Part shown: positions 1 to 6,009 of the stretch, piece after piece
Numbering within the stretch: the stretch's first letter is position 1
Layout of the letters: each line of letters starts with the position of its first letter
NCBI GenBank assembly: GCA_027489475.1
Contig: JAIXZQ010000107.1
Span: 1-6,030 of the forward strand
Direction: 5' to 3'
Length of the DNA: 6,030 nucleotides
Source: Methylophilus sp.
GTDB taxonomy: Bacteria; Pseudomonadota; Gammaproteobacteria; Burkholderiales; Methylophilaceae
Notes under the pieces: generated by a model
Database searches by the model: none
What the model was told of the DNA's origin: nothing
What the model saw: only the letters and a program-made list of their open reading frames with translations
Translations under genes and position numbers: made by a program

Positions 1-646
1 AGAACGACAGGTGCGCAGGCTTGAGTTGGCAAGCGGTTTCGGCATCTTTTAATGCGTCTTCTAGAGGTTGTTCTGGCAATGCATACATGACATCCAGATT
101 CACCTTATCAAAGGTATTCATCGCCAGCGCGACCGCTGCCAGCGCCTGTTCACGGTCATGAATGCGGCCCAAGGCCTTGAGATACTGAGGCTGAAAACTC
201 TGTATACCCAATGACACCCGATTAATGCCCGCCTGTTTATAGCCCTGAAAATGCGCGGTATCCACCGTGCCAGGATTGGCTTCTAGGGTGACCTCGGCCC
301 CATATTCTAGGGGCGTGAGCATACGCACATGGCTCATGATGCGGTCTATGGCCTCGGCAGAAAACAAACTCGGGGTACCGCCACCAAAAAATACACTGCG
401 GATTTTACGGCCCCACACCAACGGTGTGGCTTGCTCCAGGTCTGCAATCAAGGCTTCCACATAGGCAGCTTCAGGAATCTCTTGACGCGCTTCGTGTGAG
501 TTAAAGTCGCAGTAAGGACATTTGCGTACGCACCACGGGATATGAATATACAAAGACAAAGGGGGCGGATTGGTGAGACCACTCAGCGTGGCCTCCCCTT
601 GCAAAGGGGCGGGTTTCAAACTCTCAGTGGGATAAATCGGAATCAT
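1..646 (-). CDS. hemW: HemW, radical SAM haem chaperone (N-terminal 215 residues; 3' end outside window)
   Basis: HemW is a cytoplasmic [4Fe-4S] radical SAM protein. It was long annotated as oxygen-independent coproporphyrinogen III oxidase but is now regarded as a haem-binding chaperone that delivers haem to membrane haem proteins. The visible part holds the cluster motif with C39, C43 and C46 (CVRKCPYCDF). The residue after C46-Asp is Phe48, where true HemN oxidases carry a fourth Cys; this separates HemW from HemN. A SAM-contacting GGGTPS follows at 88-93, then EANPG at 122-126, GINRVSLGIQSF at 140-151 and NLDVMYALP at 183-191, all in the usual order. The family is roughly 380 residues, so about 40% is cut off at the left edge. 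The ATG at 646 is the only early Met, with an in-frame stop (656-658) just upstream. The ribosome site is weak (AAG near 650-652). It lies 37 bases after ybbP on the same strand with no visible terminator, so co-transcription is likely (inference). Confidence 0.95.
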   Translation of the reverse strand, partial: MIPIYPTESLKPAPLQGEATLSGLTNPPPLSLYIHIPWCVRKCPYCDFNSHEARQEIPEAAYVEALIADLEQATPLVWGRKIRSVFFGGGTPSLFSAEAIDRIMSHVRMLTPLEYGAEVTLEANPGTVDTAHFQGYKQAGINRVSLGIQSFQPQYLKALGRIHDREQALAAVALAMNTFDKVNLDVMYALPEQPLEDALKDAETACQLKPAHLSF

Positions 647-683
647 CTGCTTATTTTAACCTGTTCACATCCATGCATAGGAC

Positions 684-3197
684 TTAAACACTTTGTAACA
701 CCGCTCTTGGGGGCTGGTTAAACTGACTGTGCGCCACCAGCCAAGCAGACACAGGCACCAGCACACTGACGGCCAAGATCGCCTGCAGGCTCAGCCATGC
801 ATTAAATTGGTATGTCAGCTCCAAAACTCGGGTCAATAGATAATAGGCAGCCACATGGGTAAAGAGATTGGCAACCACACTGGCCAAGAGGCCTATGCAT
901 AAAAACTCCACCAGCATGGCAAATATCACCTGTTTTCGCGAAGCACCGAGTACGCGCATCAGCGTACTTTCACGGACACGTTCTGCGCGGGTTGCCATCA
1001 AGGCCGCATATAACACGGCTAAGCCGGCCAGCAGGCTAAAGCCAAAGACGAATTCAATCGCACGGCTCATTTTGCTGATTAAGCCTTGGACTTGCTGCAT
1101 CACCGCAGCGATATTGATGACGGTTAGGTTTGGGAATTTTTTAACGAGTTGGTTCAAGACCGCCTCTTGCTGGGCTGGCAGGTAAAAGCTGGTGAGATAG
1201 CTGGCGGCATAGTTATCCAGCACGTTGGGCGGCGTCAACGCAAAAAAGTTAACGTGCATGCTATTCCACCCCACCTTGCGTAAGCTGGTGATGGTGAGAT
1301 GGAGGGGTGTGCCTGCTACATCATAGGTCAGTTGATCGCCAAGCTTTAAATGCAGCGTGTCTGCCAACCCCTGCTCCAAAGACAACAGCGGTTGACCGGC
1401 CTCTTCAGCCTGCCACCAGCGTCCTGCCACCAGCGTATTATCGGCCTGCATCTGCGTGGCCCAAGATAAGTTAAATTCGCGCTCAGCAAGGCGCTTGGCA
1501 CGCTCATCTTTATACGCCTCTATATTGAGCGGCTTGTCGTTCACTGCGGTTAACCTTGCGCGCACCATAGGAAACATCTCGGCATGTTGGATACCGTGTG
1601 CCCGCAAAACGGCCTGGATACCCGCAATCTGATCCGGCTGAATATTAATTACAAAGAGGTTAGGCGCATCTGCGGGCAATGTAGTTTGCCAGTTTTTCAA
1701 CAGGTCGTTACGCACCAAGGTCAACAGCAACACCGCCATCAAGCCCATACTTAAGCCCACCACCTGTGCAATGGTAAACAGTGGTCGGCGTCTCAAGCCC
1801 ATGAAACCCAGCTTGATGACCCCCTTATGCTGGAGGTTCACCGATTGAACGAGGCGCATGCCAACGTACGCCAGTCCCGCTGCCACCAAGATTAATGCAC
1901 ATAATGCCATCAGTACTATCGCGGCGAGTTTGATGTCCCCAGCATGCCAATTCACCAGCGCTGCAAGCACCAGTAAAGCAGGCAAAAATACCAAGCCGTT
2001 GCTGCGCACATTGCCTTCCAAGTCTTGCCGCAAAATGCGTAAGGCGGGCACTGCGCGTAAACGCATCAGTTGCGGCCACACCACCGACAGCATGGTCGCA
2101 AAACCGGTGACTAATCCTAACACCACCGGCATCCAGCTTGGGGCGGGCAAGGTTTCCAGAAACAAGCGTCCGACCAACATGGCCAAGCCATATTGCGCGA
2201 CAAAGCCGAGGACACAACCAAGCACACTGCCGACCAGCGCCAGTAACAGCGTCTGCACAAGGAGAATCTGGGTGATGAGCTGCTTGGTCGCGCCAAAGCA
2301 GCGCAACAAGGCATAGGCATCCAAACTTTTTTGCACATAGGGCAAACTCGCCAATAACATCGCTACCATCGCTAGAATCACGCCGACCATAGACGCAATA
2401 CCTAGGAATTGTTGTGCTTTATTTAATGCACTGCGCATTTCGGGGCGGGCACTGTGGAGATCGTCTACCCGCTCACCGCGGGCTAACTGCGGTTTTAGCC
2501 AGTCCGCATAGGCTGGTATCGCCTGCGGTGTATGGGTGCCCGCCTTGTCACTCGCCACCAGCAACTGATATTTCACACGGCTACCAAACTGCACCAGACC
2601 CGTGGCCGCAACATCGGCGCGGTTCATCAACACGCGCGGTGCAATACTAAACATATCGCCTCCACGCGAGGGCTCTTGCAACAAAAATGCGGATATCTTG
2701 AACTGGCTTTCACCCACGCTGATTGCGTCGCCTATGTTTAGCGCGAGTGTTTGCGCCAATCGCGGCTCTATCCACACTGTTCCGCGGGACGGGATTTCTG
2801 CTAACGCTTGTTCGCCTTTTGCCGTCGCCGCCTGCCTGCTAATGCTCAACTGACCACGTAGTGGAAAACCCGCTTCCACTGCTTTGATTTCGGCCAACGC
2901 GCTACGCTCGCCTTTGAGCACCATGCTAGAAAACTCCAGCGTCTGCGTGGTTTGGTATTGGCGGCGGCGTGCTTCGGCAAGATATTTTTCTGGAAGCACA
3001 TGGTCTGCGTTCACGACCAAGTCGGCGCCCAGTAGCACATTGCCCTGTGTTTGCAGGCTGGACTGTATGCGGTCAGTAAAAAAACTGACCGCAGTGGTCG
3101 CCGTCACTGCCAATATTAAAGCAAACAGCAAGACACGAATTTCACCCGAAGACCATAAACTACGGCATTGACGCCACGCAATCGACACCGCCAGCAT
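684..3197 (-). CDS. ybbP: YbbP-type FtsX/MacB-family ABC transporter permease
   Basis: This is the large inner-membrane permease that pairs with the ATPase YbbA. It has 837 residues, close to the roughly 800 of the enterobacterial homologue. Seen in order (approximate): a first helix at 21-40; a periplasmic domain at about 45-260; helices near 265-286, 309-334, 354-376, 403-417, 423-446 and 472-495; a second periplasmic domain at about 505-710; and helices near 714-736, 757-786 and 803-823. That makes about ten helices in two FtsX-like halves. Each half has the cytoplasmic coupling-type motif: LLRCFGATKQLI at 297-308 and LMRVLGASRKQV at 746-757. The first helix is followed by a conserved-looking LLGADLVV (55-62). 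The family uses ATP hydrolysis to move periplasmic domains rather than always pumping substrate across the membrane (established for MacB and LolCDE). I chose the ATG at 3197, which shares its A with the ybbA stop, over an in-frame TTG at 3200, because a GGGAG lies 7 bases upstream of the ATG. Confidence 0.93.
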   Translation of the reverse strand: MLAVSIAWRQCRSLWSSGEIRVLLFALILAVTATTAVSFFTDRIQSSLQTQGNVLLGADLVVNADHVLPEKYLAEARRRQYQTTQTLEFSSMVLKGERSALAEIKAVEAGFPLRGQLSISRQAATAKGEQALAEIPSRGTVWIEPRLAQTLALNIGDAISVGESQFKISAFLLQEPSRGGDMFSIAPRVLMNRADVAATGLVQFGSRVKYQLLVASDKAGTHTPQAIPAYADWLKPQLARGERVDDLHSARPEMRSALNKAQQFLGIASMVGVILAMVAMLLASLPYVQKSLDAYALLRCFGATKQLITQILLVQTLLLALVGSVLGCVLGFVAQYGLAMLVGRLFLETLPAPSWMPVVLGLVTGFATMLSVVWPQLMRLRAVPALRILRQDLEGNVRSNGLVFLPALLVLAALVNWHAGDIKLAAIVLMALCALILVAAGLAYVGMRLVQSVNLQHKGVIKLGFMGLRRRPLFTIAQVVGLSMGLMAVLLLTLVRNDLLKNWQTTLPADAPNLFVINIQPDQIAGIQAVLRAHGIQHAEMFPMVRARLTAVNDKPLNIEAYKDERAKRLAEREFNLSWATQMQADNTLVAGRWWQAEEAGQPLLSLEQGLADTLHLKLGDQLTYDVAGTPLHLTITSLRKVGWNSMHVNFFALTPPNVLDNYAASYLTSFYLPAQQEAVLNQLVKKFPNLTVINIAAVMQQVQGLISKMSRAIEFVFGFSLLAGLAVLYAALMATRAERVRESTLMRVLGASRKQVIFAMLVEFLCIGLLASVVANLFTHVAAYYLLTRVLELTYQFNAWLSLQAILAVSVLVPVSAWLVAHSQFNQPPRAVLQSV

Positions 3198-3916
3198 CAA
3201 TGTGCTCCCAGACTGTCTGCCACCGTCTGTGTGTTGAGCGCGATTTCTTTAAGCTGGCCATTTTGCAAATTCAGCACACGCTGACAACGGCTTGCCAACT
3301 GCATATCATGCGTCACCAACACCAGCGTGGTGCCGTTTTGCGTATTTAAATCAAATAACAGGTTGATAATCGCCTCACCCGTAGCGATATCGAGATTACC
3401 GGTGGGTTCATCGGCAAATAAAATCGAAGGCTTGGCGGCAAAGGCACGGGCAATGGCCACCCGCTGCTGCTCACCACCTGACAACTGTTTGGGATAATGC
3501 GTGACCCGCGAAGCCAAGCCTACACGCGCCAGCGCCGAGGTCGCAATCGCCTGTGCATCGGTCTGGCCAGCCAGTTGCAAAGGCAGCATCACATTCTCTA
3601 AAGCGGTTAGCGCGCCCAGCAACTGAAAGGACTGAAAGACAAAACCCATGTGCTTGGCGCGTATGGCCGCGCGGCCATCTTCATCCAGTTGGCTAATATC
3701 TTGTCCGGCAATCAACACGTTGCCGCTGCTCGCAGTGTCCAACCCAGCCAACAGTCCTAGTAAAGTCGATTTTCCAGAGCCCGAACTGCCGATAATCGCC
3801 AGTCGCTCGCCGTTGGCTACAGCAAGATTCAAATCCGTCAAAATTTGGATTGTTGTATCATGACTCACCACAGATTTACTTAAAGACTGCGCTACAACTG
3901 CATAAGGGGTTTGCAT
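3197..3916 (-). CDS. ybbA: YbbA-type ABC transporter ATP-binding protein
   Basis: This is the cytoplasmic nucleotide-binding subunit that works as a dimer with YbbP. The 239 residues form one ABC ATPase domain of the LolD/MacB class with every catalytic element present. Walker A is GSSGSGKST at 43-51 (K49, S50). The Q-loop Gln is Q95 in GFVFQSFQLL. The signature is LSGGEQQR at 145-152. Walker B is ILFADE at 165-170 (D169, E170), the D-loop is NLD at 174-176, and the switch His is H203 in VTHD. The GFVFQSFQLL and DEPTGNLD wording is typical of LolD, MacB and FtsE relatives; the divergent tesA and overlapping downstream ybbP point to YbbA. The ATG start at 3916 is preceded by a modest GGAA about 8 bases upstream. 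The start is two bases from the oppositely directed tesA start, so the ybbA promoter probably lies within tesA (inference). No clear -35/-10 pair was found. Confidence 0.95.
   Translation of the reverse strand: MQTPYAVVAQSLSKSVVSHDTTIQILTDLNLAVANGERLAIIGSSGSGKSTLLGLLAGLDTASSGNVLIAGQDISQLDEDGRAAIRAKHMGFVFQSFQLLGALTALENVMLPLQLAGQTDAQAIATSALARVGLASRVTHYPKQLSGGEQQRVAIARAFAAKPSILFADEPTGNLDIATGEAIINLLFDLNTQNGTTLVLVTHDMQLASRCQRVLNLQNGQLKEIALNTQTVADSLGAH
3205..3209 (-). promoter_or_regulatory. ribosome binding site of ybbP, inside the end of ybbA
   Basis: GGGAG reads on the minus strand 7 bases before the ATG at 3197 and only 4 bases before the alternative TTG at 3200, so it favours the ATG. It lies in the last codons of ybbA. 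Together with the TGATG stop/start overlap this suggests translational coupling of the two subunits. Confidence 0.6.
3904..3909 (+). promoter_or_regulatory. ribosome binding site of tesA, inside the 5' end of ybbA
   Basis: AAGGGG lies 9 bases before the ATG at 3919 and decides that start over ATG 3922 and over the upstream ATG at 3850. It is antisense to the first few codons of ybbA, so its sequence is constrained by two genes at once. Confidence 0.65.
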
Positions 3917-3918
3917 TA

Positions 3919-4566
3919 ATGATGTTCCGATTTCTCAAGCTTTTCAGCCTGTTAACTGGTTTGTTATTGACCCACTTCGCAGTGGCGGAATCCTCCAAGC
4001 CTGTTATCCTGTTTTTTGGTGACAGCTTGTCCGCCGCCTATGGTATCCCCAAACAACAAGGCTGGGTCAATCTCATCGCACAACGAATTAAAGACTCGCA
4101 ATTGCCCTATGAAGTTGCCAACGCCAGTGTCAGCGGCGAAACCACCGCTGGCGGCCTGAACCGATTGCCCGCAGCACTTCAACAGTTTAAACCTAGCATC
4201 GTGGTGATAGAACTTGGCGCCAATGATGGCTTGCGCGGCTTACCACTAGAGACTATGCAGCGCAATCTTGAAAAGATGATCACCGCGTGCAAGCAAGTTA
4301 ACGCTCAGGTGGTTTTGTTAGGCATGCTGATTCCGCCAAATTATGGCCCCCAATATACCAACGGCTTTAAACAGGTGTATCTGGATGTTTCGCAAGCCTA
4401 CAAAACGCCCTTTGTGCCGTTTTTTCTGAATGGGATCAGTGGGCATAGTGATTTGCTCATTGAAGATGGGCTGCACCCCAATGTGAATGCGCAGCCTAAA
4501 ATTTTGGAGAATGTGTGGCCGACGCTTAAACCCTTGCTCAATCTTGCGCGCAAAACCAAGCATTAA
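3919..4566 (+). CDS. tesA: TesA-like periplasmic SGNH esterase / thioesterase I / lysophospholipase (arylesterase)
   Basis: This is an SGNH-fold hydrolase that cleaves acyl esters and thioesters, related to the E. coli thioesterase I / protease I / lysophospholipase L1. The protein has 215 residues. A signal peptide is clear: basic Arg4 and Lys7, a hydrophobic stretch at 8-20, and AVA at 21-23 with likely cleavage after A23, so the enzyme should be periplasmic. Catalytic blocks are complete: GDSLS at 34-38 (nucleophile S36), the block II Gly in SVSGET (G73), GAND at 100-103 (N102), and DGLHPN at 183-188 (D183 and H186 completing the triad). A longer reading from 3850 is possible but would put a poor leader ahead of the signal peptide. 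The ATG at 3919 has AAGGGG 9 bases upstream, whereas the second ATG at 3922 sits 12 bases away. It is divergent from ybbA-ybbP, whose permease is expected to act with this enzyme at the inner membrane. Confidence 0.95.
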   Translation: MMFRFLKLFSLLTGLLLTHFAVAESSKPVILFFGDSLSAAYGIPKQQGWVNLIAQRIKDSQLPYEVANASVSGETTAGGLNRLPAALQQFKPSIVVIELGANDGLRGLPLETMQRNLEKMITACKQVNAQVVLLGMLIPPNYGPQYTNGFKQVYLDVSQAYKTPFVPFFLNGISGHSDLLIEDGLHPNVNAQPKILENVWPTLKPLLNLARKTKH

Positions 4567-4576
4567 CTGCTGGTTT
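4553..4576. terminator. possible hairpin terminator spanning the tesA stop codon
   Basis: AAACCAAGCA and TGCTGGTTT can pair as a 9-bp stem with one bulged A and a five-base loop, TTAAC, that holds most of the tesA stop. It lies between convergent genes (tesA and the HRDC ORF). The plus-strand downstream tract (TTTGTATTCATT) is only loosely T-rich, and the minus-strand side ends in GGTTTTG. The stem is A/T-rich, so this is a weak candidate for a bidirectional terminator. Confidence 0.3.
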
Positions 4577-4629
4577 GTATTCATTAATCAACCCACACAT
4601 CATCCCTGTTGTGCTTCGTTAAATGTGTA

Positions 4630-4830
4630 TTAAGCGTTCTCTTCAAGCACCTGCAAAAACGCATCGCCATATTTCTGCAATTTGGCCTGCCCTATCCCGC
4701 TAATCTGTCCCCTCTCATCTAAGGCCTGCGGTTTACGGTTATATATTTCTAGCAAGGTACTGTCACGCTCAGCTTTGCTGAGTTTTTTCGGGCTCGGCAT
4801 CGAGGGGAAGCGAGGCTTAGCAAATTTCAT
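4630..4830 (-). CDS. short ORF with the C-terminal half of an HRDC domain; probable remnant of a RecQ-type helicase gene
   Basis: The 66-residue product has a clear HRDC-like C-terminus: DSTLLEIYNRKP at 23-34, then QISGIGQAKLQKYGDAFLQVL at 42-62. The ISGIG helix-hairpin-helix-like turn and KYGDAFL ending are what closes RecQ-family helicases. A full HRDC domain is about 75-80 residues. Here the first helices and the usual xPPYVIFxD stretch before DSTL are missing, replaced by a basic, proline-rich lead (MKFAKPRFPSMPSPKK). The helicase and RQC domains are absent. The ATG at 4830 is preferred over the TTG at 4833, but neither has a visible ribosome site. The ORF sits 18 bases past the stop of the upstream HEPN-like gene and in the same frame. 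It may be a decayed 3' end of recQ left after the accessory block arrived, or a small stand-alone HRDC protein. The domain call is fairly safe; whether it is expressed is unknown. Confidence 0.6.
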   Translation of the reverse strand: MKFAKPRFPSMPSPKKLSKAERDSTLLEIYNRKPQALDERGQISGIGQAKLQKYGDAFLQVLEENA

Positions 4831-4841
4831 CAAAGCAAATT
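4819..4841. repeat. short direct repeat AGCAAATT (two copies, 15-base period) at the start of the HRDC ORF
   Basis: AGCAAATT occurs at 4819-4826 and again at 4834-4841, so the ATG of the HRDC ORF lies between the copies. On the coding strand the repeat reads AATTTGCT and gives EFA / KFA in the same frame. It may be a small tandem slip or a scar near the junction of the accessory block, or chance. Confidence 0.35.
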
Positions 4842-4849
4842 CATATCTT
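4842..4849. repeat. 8-base direct repeat CATATCTT, left copy bracketing the toxin-antitoxin-HEPN block
   Basis: CATATCTT at 4842-4849 recurs in the same orientation at 6020-6027. The left copy runs into the stop codon of the HEPN-like gene; the right copy is upstream of the toxin gene's operator-like repeat. It could be a target-site duplication or short recombination site, but eight bases can match by chance. Confidence 0.25.
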
Positions 4850-5286
4850 TATCTGTTGCACAGGGCAGGAATGAGTCGACGTTGAATTTTGGAGTTAAGA
4901 CGCTCTTTCCAGTTAAATGCTTTATCTGCTAACTCAGAGAGTGATTCGGAAGTCACATAAAACTGATTTTTCGCTGAGTTGCTTGGTACTACTCGGCCTT
5001 GAGAAAAGACAGCACCATGAATTAGGTTGTTGCGCTGCTCTAAAAGCGATTTAGCTTCTGCCAAAATTTCTAGTACCTCAATCACACGGTCGCACTGTAG
5101 TGGCTGAAGCGCATTAATAATGGCATCCACCCTTAATCCTAAAGACGCCGTTTCAGAGATCTTTATGCTGACACCATATTGGCCCAATAATGTAATGAGG
5201 CGATTTACTTCGAACTCTGCATAACCAAAGTACAACGTCACAAGGCCTAATGGTCTGATCAAATCTCCCTCGTAGGCACCGTTCAT
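4849..5286 (-). CDS. hypothetical protein with a HEPN-type RNNLIH motif
   Basis: I do not recognise a named family for this 145-residue protein. It appears all-helical and has no signal peptide or membrane segment. The notable motif is EQRNNLIHG at 83-91: R85-N86-x3-H90 fits the Rx4-6H motif with a polar residue after Arg that marks HEPN RNases and related nucleotide-modification toxins. The motif sits after a helix (about 66-84) as expected. The N-terminal helix, with YFGYAEFEVNRLI at 19-31, also resembles uncharacterised HEPN-like proteins. The ATG at 5286 has an in-frame stop immediately upstream (5290-5292) but no clear ribosome site. It starts 22 bases after the antitoxin gene on the same strand, so co-transcription with the toxin-antitoxin pair, and translation by re-initiation, are likely (inference). 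An RNase or defence role is a hypothesis; the alternative is a structural HEPN-like domain without activity. No MNT nucleotidyltransferase partner is in view. Confidence 0.75.
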   Translation of the reverse strand: MNGAYEGDLIRPLGLVTLYFGYAEFEVNRLITLLGQYGVSIKISETASLGLRVDAIINALQPLQCDRVIEVLEILAEAKSLLEQRNNLIHGAVFSQGRVVPSNSAKNQFYVTSESLSELADKAFNWKERLNSKIQRRLIPALCNR

Positions 5287-5308
5287 ATGTTAATCAAGCG
5301 CTAAAAAC

Positions 5309-5617
5309 TTACAACTCTGAGAAATTTTGGATCTTGACCGAGCCCTCTGGAAACCTTGCCACAATCTCCAACTCTCCACCCATGGCCTGAATATGGCTAC
5401 GTAGCGTTGATAAATACATGTCGGTACGTTTTTCAATTTTCGCCACAGCAGGTTGCTGAATATGCAGTGCCTCTGCCATCATTTTCTGCGACAAACCACG
5501 TGCCTGACGCAATTCGTGCAAAGGCATTTCTTGCAGCATTTGATCCATTTTTTGAGTCACTTTGGTTTGCGCTTCTGGCGAGAGCGCGGCTTTTAGTGCA
5601 CTAAAGTTTTTTGCCAT
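5309..5617 (-). CDS. XRE-family antitoxin, HigA-like
   Basis: This is a 102-residue DNA-binding antitoxin expected to neutralise the toxin encoded just upstream and to repress the shared promoter. The helix-turn-helix lies at about 33-78: LHELRQARGLSQKMMAEAL, then IQQPAVAKIEKRTDMYLSTL. The recognition helix is near QQPAVAKIEKR (54-64), and a C-terminal GGELEIVARFPEG strand region (80-92) is typical of the antitoxins that partner Gp49/RelE-type toxins. The N-terminal 30 residues are helical and could be the toxin-facing part. The ATG at 5617 overlaps the toxin gene by 17 bases and has a strong ribosome site inside that gene. Toxin-before-antitoxin order is the HigBA arrangement. The family call is solid; the exact name is not certain. 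Confidence 0.92.
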   Translation of the reverse strand: MAKNFSALKAALSPEAQTKVTQKMDQMLQEMPLHELRQARGLSQKMMAEALHIQQPAVAKIEKRTDMYLSTLRSHIQAMGGELEIVARFPEGSVKIQNFSEL

Positions 5618-5975
5618 CTATTTGTCCTTCCTTTATCAATGCCTTGATATGTTCATCATAGAGTCGATCAGCAATTGGAATGTATTTCTCATACCATCGA
5701 TCATCACCCGTTTTATCGCCGCCGATCAGTAAAATGGCAGCTCTACGAGGATCAAATGCATACAGTGTCCGAAATGGACGCCCATCGTGCTGTGTTCTCA
5801 ATTCACGCATGTGGCCATGCCGTGACTGGTTAATCGCTGATGTATGTGGAAAAGGTAACTGGGGGCCCAACGATTCCAGCAAGCCTACAGTGGCGGCAAT
5901 AGATACTTGCTCATCTTCATTCAGAGAATGCCACCAAGCTGCGAATTCATCAGTATATTCAACCAACCATGCCAT
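5601..5975 (-). CDS. type II toxin of the RelE/ParE superfamily, HigB / Gp49-like
   Basis: The 124-residue protein matches the phage Gp49-like branch of RelE/HigB toxins, which are usually ribosome-associated mRNA endonucleases. Seen: an N-terminal strand WLVEYTDEFAAWW (3-15), a helical stretch LNEDEQVSIAATVGLLESLGP (18-38), then the family core HGHMRELRTQHDGRPFRTLYAFDP (53-76), AAILLIGGDKTGDDRWY (79-95) and a helical IPIADRLYDEHI tail (99-110). Arg57, Arg60, Arg69 and Lys88 are candidate RNA-contacting or catalytic residues by family analogy. The length is normal and no frameshift is seen. The ATG at 5975 has AAGGGGGG 5 bases upstream. The gene overlaps the antitoxin gene by 17 bases. The start region carries an operator-like inverted repeat upstream, consistent with autoregulation by the antitoxin. 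Confidence 0.92.
   Translation of the reverse strand: MAWLVEYTDEFAAWWHSLNEDEQVSIAATVGLLESLGPQLPFPHTSAINQSRHGHMRELRTQHDGRPFRTLYAFDPRRAAILLIGGDKTGDDRWYEKYIPIADRLYDEHIKALIKEGQIDGKKL
5625..5631 (-). promoter_or_regulatory. strong ribosome binding site of the antitoxin gene, inside the toxin gene
   Basis: GGAAGGA lies 7 bases before the antitoxin ATG (5617) and within the last toxin codons. Strong independent initiation here would let the antitoxin be made at least as fast as the toxin from one transcript (inference). Confidence 0.65.
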
Positions 5976-5993
5976 CTTAGCCCCCCTTACAAC

Positions 5994-6009
5994 ATTCCGT
6001 CAATGGAAT
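5994..6009. promoter_or_regulatory. inverted repeat ATTCC-N6-GGAAT, candidate antitoxin operator
   Basis: Perfect 5-base arms (5994-5998 and 6005-6009) flank a six-base spacer, 18 bases upstream of the toxin start codon. Position and symmetry fit the operator of an XRE-type antitoxin dimer. On the minus strand the spacer includes TTGAC, but no good -10 follows at the right distance. The actual -35 may lie beyond the right edge, so the promoter itself cannot be called. Confidence 0.45.

Noticed and set aside
595..609. CCCCTT-GCA-AAGGGG hairpin
   Set aside because: A neat 6-bp stem, but it lies within early hemW codons (PLQGE) with no T-run, so not a terminator; probably a coding coincidence.
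1858..2316. Plus-strand 152-codon ORF opposite ybbP
   Set aside because: It is antisense to a strongly conserved permease, has low-complexity Thr/Lys/Ser-rich content and no recognisable domain; a shadow of ybbP.
3972..3985. CCACT-TCGC-AGTGG hairpin in the tesA signal-peptide region
   Set aside because: It reads with a GCGA tetraloop on the ybbA leader strand, but a 5-bp stem inside a gene is too little to call a regulatory RNA element.
4318..4584. Minus-strand 88-codon ORF opposite the tesA 3' end
   Set aside because: The tesA catalytic Asp-His block lies here on the plus strand; no support for the antisense frame.
4682..4885. Plus-strand 67-codon ORF opposite the HRDC ORF
   Set aside because: The opposite strand gives a clear HRDC match, so this frame is a shadow.
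5976..6004. TTGACG as a -35 box for the toxin gene
   Set aside because: At 17 bases spacing the -10 would be CTAAGA overlapping the start codon, a poor match; the TTGAC more likely belongs to the operator spacer.
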